A stretch of 64,000 nucleotides of DNA from CANMXU01 sp052030545 (GTDB taxonomy: Bacteria > Pseudomonadota > Gammaproteobacteria > Enterobacterales > Alteromonadaceae): NCBI RefSeq assembly GCF_052030545.1, contig NZ_JBPDIH010000001.1, forward strand, positions 558,001 through 622,000, in the 5' to 3' direction. The position numbers and the translations under genes were made by a program. The notes under the pieces are model-generated. The model was given only the letters and a program-made list of their open reading frames with translations, searched no databases and was not told the DNA's origin. Shown piece after piece: positions 51,093 through 58,732 of the stretch (its first letter is position 1; each line of letters begins with the position of its first letter).

Positions 51093-51961
51093 TGAAAAAT
51101 TTAACGCTTCTGTGCGATAGCCAATGTGAATTAGGTGAAGGTCCAATTTGGCATGCAATAGAACAACGTATTTATTGGGTTGATATTATTGGCAAGCGTT
51201 TACACTCGGTAAAGCTTGACGGTAGCGACCATCAAACTTGGCAATTTGATAGTGAAATTAGTAGTATCAATTGCCGTGCTCAAGGAGGCTTTATTGTCAC
51301 TTTGCGTGAAGGGTTTGCTTTGTTAGAGCTATCTAGTGGCTTACTTACGCCTATTGCTAGCCCTGAATCAGACATCATTAATAATCGTTATAACGATGCA
51401 AAAATTGACGTTTTTGGTGAGCTATGGGCAGGCACTATGGATGATAATGAACAGTTGAAATCAGGTGCTCTATATAAACTTGATGCTCAGCTGCAGTGGC
51501 AAATAATCGATACTGGCTATTGCATCACTAATGGTCCCGCCTTTACTAAAAATAATGCTGTTTTGTACCACACCGATACGTTAAAACGCGTGATTTATAA
51601 AATCTTTTTAGATCAACATCGCCAAATTACCAGCAAGCAAGTATTCATTAATATTCCAGAGCAAGATGGATATCCCGATGGTATGAATGTCGATAGCGAA
51701 GGCAATTTATGGGTATGTCATTTCGCTGGTGGCAAAGTGGTTAAATACAGTGAAGCGGGACAAAGGTTGACTGAATATCAATTCCCTGTATCAAACATTA
51801 CCAGCTGTACTTTTGTTGGCGAAAACCTTAACCGAATGGTATTCACCACAGCGAAAAAATGTTTGAGCGATGAACAGCTGGCTAAGGAGCCACAAGCAGG
51901 TGGTTTATTTATCGCGACAGCTGACGCCAGCGGTATCGCTGTACCACCTTTTGCAGGTTAG
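51092..51961 (+). CDS. SMP-30 family aldonolactonase (candidate xylonolactonase)
   Basis: A 289-aa cytoplasmic SMP-30/gluconolaconase-type propeller. Metal ligands are expected in CELGEGPIWHAIEQRIYWVD (Glu), NNRYNDAKIDVFGELWAGTMDD (Asn) and YPDGMNVDSEGNLWVCHFAGGKV (Asp). It overlaps the GH1 stop by one base (TAATG) and precedes FAH and aldehyde dehydrogenase genes. This order matches the oxidative (Weimberg-type) pentose pathway, where the lactonase opens xylono- or arabino-lactone made by a sugar dehydrogenase. It lacks the signal peptide of the other SMP-30 protein at 34141. Confidence 0.88.
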   Translation: MKNLTLLCDSQCELGEGPIWHAIEQRIYWVDIIGKRLHSVKLDGSDHQTWQFDSEISSINCRAQGGFIVTLREGFALLELSSGLLTPIASPESDIINNRYNDAKIDVFGELWAGTMDDNEQLKSGALYKLDAQLQWQIIDTGYCITNGPAFTKNNAVLYHTDTLKRVIYKIFLDQHRQITSKQVFINIPEQDGYPDGMNVDSEGNLWVCHFAGGKVVKYSEAGQRLTEYQFPVSNITSCTFVGENLNRMVFTTAKKCLSDEQLAKEPQAGGLFIATADASGIAVPPFAG

Positions 51962-52002
51962 TTACACAATATTTAAATAGAGTTAATTGCTTAGGGGAAC
52001 GC

Positions 52003-53190
52003 ATGAACGACACTGCATCTTTAGTGGTGAAATATTTGCCAGAAGATCAATTCACTGGCCTATTAATAGGCAGAGTTTGGCATACAGATAAGTCTGGTAT
52101 TACAGGTCCTTCACCTGTACTGATAAAAGCTGACGGTGTATATAGTTTAACGACCATTGCGCCAACGATATCAGAACTATTAGAAAATACAGCTTTAGCT
52201 GATTTATCTGTAAATCACACACTAGAAAAAATAGGTTCAGTTGAAAATATATTGCTTAATACGGTGTCGAAAAAGACGGATACCAGCCAAGCATATTTTC
52301 TGGCGCCAATTGATACTCAGGCAATTAAAGCCTGTGGTGTTACATTTGTTTGTAGCATGGTCGAACGAGTCATTGAAGAAAGCGCGGGCGGCGATGCCAG
52401 AAAAGCTAATCAGCTTCGCGAACAATTATCGAAAACGCTTGATGTTGACTTCAGAGAAATTGTGCCTGGGTCAGAACAAGCTATGCAGCTAAAAGCCGTG
52501 TTAATTGAACAAGGTTTATGGTCGCAATATCTTGAAGTGGGCATAGGGCCTGACGCTGAAGTGTTCACTAAATCTCAGCCTTTATCATCTGTTGGTCTTG
52601 GCGATGAAATTGGCATTCACCGCAATTCTTCTTGGAATAACCCTGAACCTGAAGTGGTGCTTATCGTAAACAGTCAAGGTGATATTTTAGGTGCTACTTT
52701 GGGTAATGATGTTAATTTGCGTGACATTGAAGGACGTAGTGCTTTATTGCTAGGTAAGGCAAAAGATAATAATGCTTCATGCAGTATTGGGCCTTTTATT
52801 CGTTTGTTTGACCAAAGTTTTACGCTTGATGATGTACGAACAATGACGGTGAATTTATCGATTCAAGGTACAGAAGGTTTTGTTATGCAAGACCATAGTG
52901 ACATGAAAGAAATTAGCCGCGATGTAACAGATTTAGTTAAACAAACACGTAATAGCAGCCACCAATACCCAGACGGTATTGCGTTATTTACCGGAACTCT
53001 ATTTGCACCCACTCAAGATCGTGGCGATAAAGGGGCCGGCTTTACTCATCATATCGGTGACAAAGTATCGATTTCTTCAAGCAAATTAGGCTGTCTGGAA
53101 AATACGGTTAATTATAGCAACGTTATAACACCGTGGACATTTGGTACTAATGCACTAATGAAAAACTTAAGTGCAAGAAAACTGCTTTAG
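52003..53190 (+). CDS. Fumarylacetoacetate-hydrolase family, candidate 2-keto-3-deoxy-pentonate dehydratase
   Basis: A 395-aa FAH-fold protein with a long N-terminal domain (FTGLLIGRVWHTDKSGITGPS) characteristic of the Caulobacter XylX-type dehydratases. The metal site is recognisable at Glu215 and Glu217 in NNPEPEVVLIVN, preceded by GIGPDAEVFTKSQPLSSVGLGD and followed by GNDVNLRDIEGRSALLLGKAKDN. It would convert 2-keto-3-deoxy-xylonate (or -arabinonate) to alpha-ketoglutarate semialdehyde. AGGGGAA precedes the ATG. Position between a lactonase and an aldehyde dehydrogenase supports this role strongly; xylose versus arabinose stays open. Confidence 0.85.
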   Translation: MNDTASLVVKYLPEDQFTGLLIGRVWHTDKSGITGPSPVLIKADGVYSLTTIAPTISELLENTALADLSVNHTLEKIGSVENILLNTVSKKTDTSQAYFLAPIDTQAIKACGVTFVCSMVERVIEESAGGDARKANQLREQLSKTLDVDFREIVPGSEQAMQLKAVLIEQGLWSQYLEVGIGPDAEVFTKSQPLSSVGLGDEIGIHRNSSWNNPEPEVVLIVNSQGDILGATLGNDVNLRDIEGRSALLLGKAKDNNASCSIGPFIRLFDQSFTLDDVRTMTVNLSIQGTEGFVMQDHSDMKEISRDVTDLVKQTRNSSHQYPDGIALFTGTLFAPTQDRGDKGAGFTHHIGDKVSISSSKLGCLENTVNYSNVITPWTFGTNALMKNLSARKLL

Positions 53191-53238
53191 GTACGTATTT
53201 TCTGTATATCAATAATTAAATTAATTTAGGGTTAAGCT

Positions 53239-54696
53239 ATGACAATTCAACAAGAAAATAACCAAGTTAAAAAGAACTACATTAATGGCAAGTGGGTGCC
53301 AAGTGAGCGCTATTCAACAAATATTAACCCGTCAAACCTTAATGAGGTTATTGGTTATTTTAGCGAAGCGAATAAACAAGATGCGCTAGATGCAATAATG
53401 GCAGCTAAAGATGCAACAGCTATTTGGGCGGGAACGGGTATACAACAACGTAGTGACATACTTGATAACATTGGTAATAAAATTCTTAGTCGACAAGTTG
53501 AATTAGGTGAGCTACTTGCACGTGAAGAAGGGAAAACTAGGGCTGAAGCAATGGGCGAGGTTCACCGTGCTGGTTCTATTTTTAAATTTTTTGCGGGTGA
53601 AGTATTAAGGCAATCAGGCGAAGCAATTGACTCAGTAAGGCCAGGTGTTAGCGTCACTACTACGCGTTCACCTGTTGGAGTTGTTGGTATTATTACGCCT
53701 TGGAACTTCCCAATTGCAATTCCTGCATGGAAAATTGCACCAGCACTTGCCTATGGCAATACAGTAGTATTCAAACCGGCTGAATTGGTACCTGCGAGTG
53801 CCCACGCACTGGCTGAAATTATTGTTGAAGCAGGTGTGCCAGCAGGGGTATTTAACCTTGTGATGGGGGAAGGCAAAGTTGTTGGTGATATCTTAGTTAA
53901 ACATAAAGATGTTAAAGCAATAACCTTTACCGGTTCAGTAAATACCGGCCGTGCTATTGCCGTTGAAGCGGTAAAGAATATGAAAAAGATTCAACTAGAA
54001 ATGGGAGGGAAAAACCCAGCAATAGTGCTTGATGATGCCGATATTGATCTTGCGGTTGAAACTTGTGTGCAAAGTGCTTTTTATTCAACTGGCCAGCGTT
54101 GCACCGCGTCAAGTCGTATTATTGTCACTGCCGGTATTCATGATAAATTTGTAAAAGCGATGCAAGAGCGAATGAGTAAAATTACGGTTGGCGATGCGTT
54201 AAGTGAATCAACTGATATTGGTCCTGTGGTTGATGAAAAACAATTAGTACAAAACTTAGCTTATGTAGAAATAGGTAAAGCTGAAGGTGCAGAACTGGTA
54301 TGTGGAGGTGAAAAACTTACGCTTGCGAAAACTGGTTTTTATATGTCACCGGCGTTATTTATTAATACCACCAATGATATGCGTATTAACCAAGAAGAAA
54401 TTTTTGGTCCAATTGCTACGATCATTAAAGTGAAAGACTACCAACAAGCCTTGGCTGTGGCTAATGATAGTGAATTTGGTTTATCTGCAGGTATTTGTAC
54501 CACTTCACTAAAATATGCCAAGCATTTTCAAGAAAATATTCAAGCGGGCATGACCATGGTAAATTTGCCAACCGCGGGTGTTGATTATCATGTACCGTTT
54601 GGCGGCACTAAAGGTTCTTCATACGGTTCTCGCGAGCAAGGCAGTTATGCGAAAGAATTTTATACAACTGTTAAAACTTCATATTTAAGCGCCTAG
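53239..54696 (+). CDS. Aldehyde dehydrogenase, candidate alpha-ketoglutarate semialdehyde dehydrogenase
   Basis: A 485-aa NAD(P)-dependent aldehyde dehydrogenase. ITPWNFPIAIPAWKIAPAL is the cofactor-binding segment, ITFTGSVNTGRAI the Rossmann turn, Glu254 lies in LEMGGKNPAIV and the catalytic Cys288 in GQRCTASSR; EEIFGPIATIIKV and the C-terminal GGTKGSSYGSREQG are typical. In the Weimberg pathway this enzyme makes alpha-ketoglutarate from its semialdehyde. It is the last enzyme gene of the rightward operon, 48 bp after the FAH gene. Family assignment is certain; the exact aldehyde follows from context. Confidence 0.92.
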   Translation: MTIQQENNQVKKNYINGKWVPSERYSTNINPSNLNEVIGYFSEANKQDALDAIMAAKDATAIWAGTGIQQRSDILDNIGNKILSRQVELGELLAREEGKTRAEAMGEVHRAGSIFKFFAGEVLRQSGEAIDSVRPGVSVTTTRSPVGVVGIITPWNFPIAIPAWKIAPALAYGNTVVFKPAELVPASAHALAEIIVEAGVPAGVFNLVMGEGKVVGDILVKHKDVKAITFTGSVNTGRAIAVEAVKNMKKIQLEMGGKNPAIVLDDADIDLAVETCVQSAFYSTGQRCTASSRIIVTAGIHDKFVKAMQERMSKITVGDALSESTDIGPVVDEKQLVQNLAYVEIGKAEGAELVCGGEKLTLAKTGFYMSPALFINTTNDMRINQEEIFGPIATIIKVKDYQQALAVANDSEFGLSAGICTTSLKYAKHFQENIQAGMTMVNLPTAGVDYHVPFGGTKGSSYGSREQGSYAKEFYTTVKTSYLSA

Positions 54697-54817
54697 TTAA
54701 CTTTTATCGAGTGTACCAATGGTGGGTGATTATTCGCCATTTAACCATTAAAAAATGAAGGAAAGTCTTAACTATGCTGAATTACAAGTAAATATGAAGC
54801 TTAAAGCAACTTTTACA

Positions 54818-54831
54818 TGATATCGCTATCA
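54818..54831. promoter_or_regulatory. xyl-box-like operator upstream of LacI gene 2
   Basis: TGATATCGCTATCA matches the box at 45226 at 11 of 14 positions and is symmetric in its outer five bases. It ends 55 bp before the regulator start codon, which suggests autoregulation or cross-regulation. Confidence 0.5.
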
Positions 54832-54839
54832 GTATTTGT

Positions 54840-54857
54840 TACAGTTACATTACTGTA
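54840..54857. promoter_or_regulatory. Inverted repeat in the leader of LacI gene 2
   Basis: TACAGT-TACATT-ACTGTA, an 18-bp interrupted palindrome 29 bp before the start codon. It could be a second operator or a small mRNA hairpin; there is no match elsewhere in the window that I noticed. Confidence 0.35.
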
Positions 54858-54886
54858 AAGATTGATTTTTAGGACAAATTTAGTTT

Positions 54887-55924
54887 ATGGCTAGCCCTAA
54901 ACGTGCTCGAATTCAAGATGTTGCTGAAAAAGCGGGCGTCTCGAATATGACGGTATCTCGAGTATTAAACAACGATGTAAAAGTCAGTGACGAAAAACGT
55001 TCCTTGGTGATGGACGCTGTAAAGGCCCTCAACTATCGCCCTAATGTTTCCGCTCGTCGCTTGGCAAGTAATAAATCTTTTTTTATTGGTTTATTATATG
55101 TTGATCTTGATACGTCTTATGTCAGTAAGTTTTTATTACGTGGTTTAAAAAGTTGTCGCTTAACCGGTCATCATTTAGTGGTTGATGAAATTGATGACGA
55201 TATTGACAAGTCTATCGCTTCAGTAAAAGAGTTAATTGATGTCACACAAGTCGACGGACTTATTTTATTACCACCAATATGTAACGACGAAAAACTGCTT
55301 AATATGTTGCAGCAGGCTAATGTGACGTTTGTTCGTATAGCGCCTGATACCCAACTTAATCTATCACCTTACATTTGTATGGACGATTACCAAGCCAGTT
55401 TTGAAATGACTGAATTATTAATTAAAAAAGGTCATACCAAAATAGGGCACATTATTGGTAACCCCAATCAAGGGGTGAGTCGTTTACGATATCAAGGTTA
55501 TTTAGATGCGCTGCGCTCTAATCAAATAAATGTACCTCCAGAATATATTGAACAAGGATATTTTACTTACGACACAGGTTTAGCGGCCGCTAAAAAAATA
55601 TTGTCGTTAGAAGATAGACCAACCGCTATTTTTGCTGCCAATGATGAAATGGCGGCAGCAGTAATTTCAGCTGCAAATCTTAACCGTATCTCTGTACCAG
55701 ATAATTTGGCAGTTGTTGGCTTTGATGATGGACATTTAGCGGTAACCGTATCTCCGAGTTTAACCACGGTTAAACAGCCTATTCAAGCTATGGCAGATCT
55801 AGCTATTGAAATTATCGCATCGGGTAAGTTTAATGACTTGGCAAAAGCCAATAGTCGAGAGTTTCGAAATGTACTCGACTTTGAAATTGTTGAGCGTGAC
55901 TCAACCAAAGCAGAATTTAAATAG
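54887..55924 (+). CDS. LacI-family transcriptional regulator 2 (paralogue of regulator 1)
   Basis: A 345-aa repressor with helix-turn-helix RIQDVAEKAGVSNMTVSRVL, hinge YRPNVSARRLASNKSFF, and effector domain with YICMDDYQASFEMTELL, PTAIFAANDEMAAAVI and AVVGFDDGHLAVTVSP. It aligns end to end with regulator 1. Recognition helices are almost the same (SSMTVSRVLNQD versus SNMTVSRVLNND), so both may bind the same xyl-box while sensing different inducers. It stands alone behind the aldehyde dehydrogenase gene, with its own promoter region, and is followed by a bidirectional terminator. Confidence 0.93.
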   Translation: MASPKRARIQDVAEKAGVSNMTVSRVLNNDVKVSDEKRSLVMDAVKALNYRPNVSARRLASNKSFFIGLLYVDLDTSYVSKFLLRGLKSCRLTGHHLVVDEIDDDIDKSIASVKELIDVTQVDGLILLPPICNDEKLLNMLQQANVTFVRIAPDTQLNLSPYICMDDYQASFEMTELLIKKGHTKIGHIIGNPNQGVSRLRYQGYLDALRSNQINVPPEYIEQGYFTYDTGLAAAKKILSLEDRPTAIFAANDEMAAAVISAANLNRISVPDNLAVVGFDDGHLAVTVSPSLTTVKQPIQAMADLAIEIIASGKFNDLAKANSREFRNVLDFEIVERDSTKAEFK

Positions 55925-56000
55925 TCAGTGCTGAACTATTGCGGACTATTTGCTTAAGACAGTAATTCTAGCGAATACAAATATAAGCGCTAATAAGAGA

Positions 56001-56037
56001 AAAAAAGAGATAATCACTAAGTGGTTATCTCTTTTTT
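56001..56037. terminator. Bidirectional terminator between LacI gene 2 and aldose epimerase gene
   Basis: AAAAAAGAGATAATCAC (56001-56017) pairs with 56021-56037 (one T-G pair) around a TAA loop, with A and T tracts on the two flanks. Serves the convergent genes on both strands. Confidence 0.93.
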
Positions 56038-56077
56038 CATTTTTGCTTTTTATTTTTTCAGTGCAAATTATTTAGGG

Positions 56078-57049
56078 CTAATTGTCGTGTTTGACTAACT
56101 GATAGCTGATAACCGTTTTAAGTGGTTGGTCTCTATCGGTAAAATGAAACGGGAATTGAGGCTCATTTGGGCTATTTGGACAAAACTGAGGTTCTAAACA
56201 AATACCGGCAAATGGCTTAAATGGTTCACTTAAAAACTTGCCATTGTAGACTTGAATCGCAGGGTAATTTGAACTCACCAATAAGCTAAGCTTTTTGTCA
56301 CTACTGGTTAAACTCGCTTGTTTTGCCTTAACGTTAGACAAGCTAGTATCTTGCTCACTAACAACAAAGTTGTGATCTAACATCATGCAGTTGTCATCAT
56401 CAGATACTGCTTTTTGCGTGGTAAAATCAAAGTCAGTATTTTGCACCGGGGCAATTTCTCCAGTTGGAATGGCTTGATCATTAACCGGCGTATAATGCTG
56501 AGCTTGAACCGTTAACCAATGCAAATGATCACTGCTTTGTTCATTTAAATTAAAATAAGGGTGCGATGTTGGTCCAATTGCCACTTGTGCTGAGCTGTTA
56601 ATCGTAAATTCAATGATCAGCTCACTTTGCTCAGTTAAGCTGTAGCTAACTTCTGCGTATATCTTGCTAGGGTAACCGTTAAAATTACTTGGCAAGCTTA
56701 ACGAAAATACAATTTGCTCGTCGCTATGTTTTAAACACTGCCAACATTGATCTGCAAATGCGCCATTGCCGCCATGTAAGTGATTGTCACCCTCATTAGC
56801 CAGCAACTTAACAAGTTGACTGTCAGTTTTATAGCTTGAGTTAGCAATTCTGTTGGCATAAGGGCCAGCAACTGCGCCAAGATAACAAGTATCTTGTCGG
56901 TAGTCTTCTAGGCTGTCGTAGCTTAGTAGTACGTTTCTATCTTGGGTGTTCAGTTTGGTTTTCCATTGAATTAACCTTGCGCCATAATTGCTCAAGGTTA
57001 TTTCATCACCTTGCGCATTGCGCAAGGTGTAGCTAATTAAATCAGTCAT
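56078..57049 (-). CDS. galM: Aldose 1-epimerase
   Basis: A 323-aa mutarotase interconverting alpha and beta anomers of galactose, glucose or xylose. Family phrases: LSNYGARLIQWK at the N-terminus, YLGAVAGPYANRIANSSY, the catalytic His region HLHGGNGAFADQCW, GPTSHPYFNLN, and the catalytic Glu in GICLEPQFCPNSPNEPQFPF. Its start overlaps the end of pgi by 8 bp, so it is translationally coupled and belongs to the pentose/hexose-phosphate operon rather than to galTKE. Confidence 0.94.
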   Translation of the reverse strand: MTDLISYTLRNAQGDEITLSNYGARLIQWKTKLNTQDRNVLLSYDSLEDYRQDTCYLGAVAGPYANRIANSSYKTDSQLVKLLANEGDNHLHGGNGAFADQCWQCLKHSDEQIVFSLSLPSNFNGYPSKIYAEVSYSLTEQSELIIEFTINSSAQVAIGPTSHPYFNLNEQSSDHLHWLTVQAQHYTPVNDQAIPTGEIAPVQNTDFDFTTQKAVSDDDNCMMLDHNFVVSEQDTSLSNVKAKQASLTSSDKKLSLLVSSNYPAIQVYNGKFLSEPFKPFAGICLEPQFCPNSPNEPQFPFHFTDRDQPLKTVISYQLVKHDN

Positions 57050-58700
57050 TGTTTAGGTGCTTTTTACTGCGTAAATAATAAGCCATTAAGCCTTTAGTGG
57101 AACTGTCGTGGTGACTATTTACTTTGTTATCATTAAGTTCGGCTTCGATATTATTCGCTAAGCCTTTCCCTAACTCAACCCCCCATTGGTCAAATGAACA
57201 AATTTCAAGCAAAATGCCTTGCGTAAAAATCTTATGTTCATAAAGTGCAATTAAACTACCTAGGCTGCGCGGTGAAATACGTTCCATTAAAATAGTGTTA
57301 GTAGGACGGTTACCTTTGTGTACTTTATGTGGGGCAACTTTATTAATGTAATCTGGCGTTCGGCCCTTTGCTTTTAAATCGTCACGCACTTGTTTTTCGT
57401 CTACACCTTGCATTAACGCTTGTGTTTGCGCAAAAAAGTTTGCCATTAAAGTTTGATGGTGCCCTTTAACTGGGGTAACGCTTTCAATCGAACCGATAAA
57501 GTCAGCGGGAACAACATTGTTGCTTTGATGTAAATATTGATAAAACGCATGTTGGCCGTTAATACCTAGCTCGCCCCAAATAGAAGGAACAGTAGGGTAG
57601 TCAATTGCTTCACCATGCCAGTTAACCGATTTACCATTACTTTCCATTTCCGCTTGTTGGAGGTAAGCCGATAGCATATGCAGTGATTGATCGTACGGCA
57701 AAATAGCTTGCGATTGCGCGCCTAAAAAGGTGCAGTTCCACAAACTTAACAACGCAAGAATTACCGGCGCATTTTGTTCTAGTGGCGCTTCACAAAAATG
57801 TTGGTCAATATCGTAAGCACCTTGCAATAATTCGATAAACGGTTCAAAGCCTAGATCGAGTGCAATGGGCAAACCGATGGCAGACCATAGTGAAAATCGA
57901 CCGCCAACCCAGTCCCACATATCAAAAATATTTTCTTCTTTGATACCAAAAGCTGTGGCGTTTTCTTTATTTGAAGAAACTGCAACAAAGTGTTTACCAA
58001 TAGCTGACTGATCGAATGACGAAGACACCAACCACTTCATTGCTGTTTTAGCGTTGGTCATGGTTTCTGTGGTGGTAAAGGTTTTACTTGAAACAATGAA
58101 TAAGACTTTTTCTGGGTTCAGTGGTCTTAATACGTTGGCAATTTGCGTACCATCGACATTCGAAACATAGTGAACATTAATACTATTGTCACTGTATTGT
58201 TTTAATGCTTCGGTCACCATTTGCGGGCCCAGGTTTGAGCCACCAACGCCAATATTGACCACATCGGTAATGCGCTTTCCTGAATAACCTTTCCAGTGAC
58301 CTTGGCGCACTTTTTCAGAAAATGCTTTCATCTTCATTAGTGTTTGCTGAACTTCTTGGTTGAGGTCTTCGCCGTCAAGTTCAAAGCTTTGATTACCTTG
58401 GTTGCGCAAAGCAACATGAAGAACCGCACGTTCCTCGGTGCGGTTAATGCGCTCACCGGCAAACATTTTATCGCGCCAAGCTTCAAGCTCACACTCGTTA
58501 GCAAGGTCGATTAAGTTTGACATGGTTTCTTTGCCAATTAAGTTTTTTGAGTAATCAAGCATAAAAGGCTTGAGCTTAATTGAAAATTGCTCAAAACGTG
58601 CTGGATTTTCACTAAACAAGTCACTCATGTGTTTTTGTTTCATCTCTTTTGCATGTGTAACAAGCGTTTGCCAGCTTTTTAATGAAGTTCTCGATTGCAT
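57042..58700 (-). CDS. pgi: Glucose-6-phosphate isomerase
   Basis: A 552-aa phosphoglucose isomerase interconverting glucose-6-phosphate and fructose-6-phosphate. Signature regions are DVVNIGVGGSNLGPQMVTEAL, SSKTFTTTETMTNA, VGGRFSLWSAIGLPIAL, the substrate-binding NGQHAFYQYLHQ and GSLIALYEHKIFTQGI. Length matches the bacterial family. In this operon it would return fructose-6-phosphate from the pentose phosphate pathway to glucose-6-phosphate. It is a possible second copy beside a housekeeping pgi elsewhere, which cannot be checked here. Confidence 0.97.
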   Translation of the reverse strand: MQSRTSLKSWQTLVTHAKEMKQKHMSDLFSENPARFEQFSIKLKPFMLDYSKNLIGKETMSNLIDLANECELEAWRDKMFAGERINRTEERAVLHVALRNQGNQSFELDGEDLNQEVQQTLMKMKAFSEKVRQGHWKGYSGKRITDVVNIGVGGSNLGPQMVTEALKQYSDNSINVHYVSNVDGTQIANVLRPLNPEKVLFIVSSKTFTTTETMTNAKTAMKWLVSSSFDQSAIGKHFVAVSSNKENATAFGIKEENIFDMWDWVGGRFSLWSAIGLPIALDLGFEPFIELLQGAYDIDQHFCEAPLEQNAPVILALLSLWNCTFLGAQSQAILPYDQSLHMLSAYLQQAEMESNGKSVNWHGEAIDYPTVPSIWGELGINGQHAFYQYLHQSNNVVPADFIGSIESVTPVKGHHQTLMANFFAQTQALMQGVDEKQVRDDLKAKGRTPDYINKVAPHKVHKGNRPTNTILMERISPRSLGSLIALYEHKIFTQGILLEICSFDQWGVELGKGLANNIEAELNDNKVNSHHDSSTKGLMAYYLRSKKHLNND

Positions 58701-58732
58701 GTTATTTTCCTAGTTAGCTATATTAGTGATGA

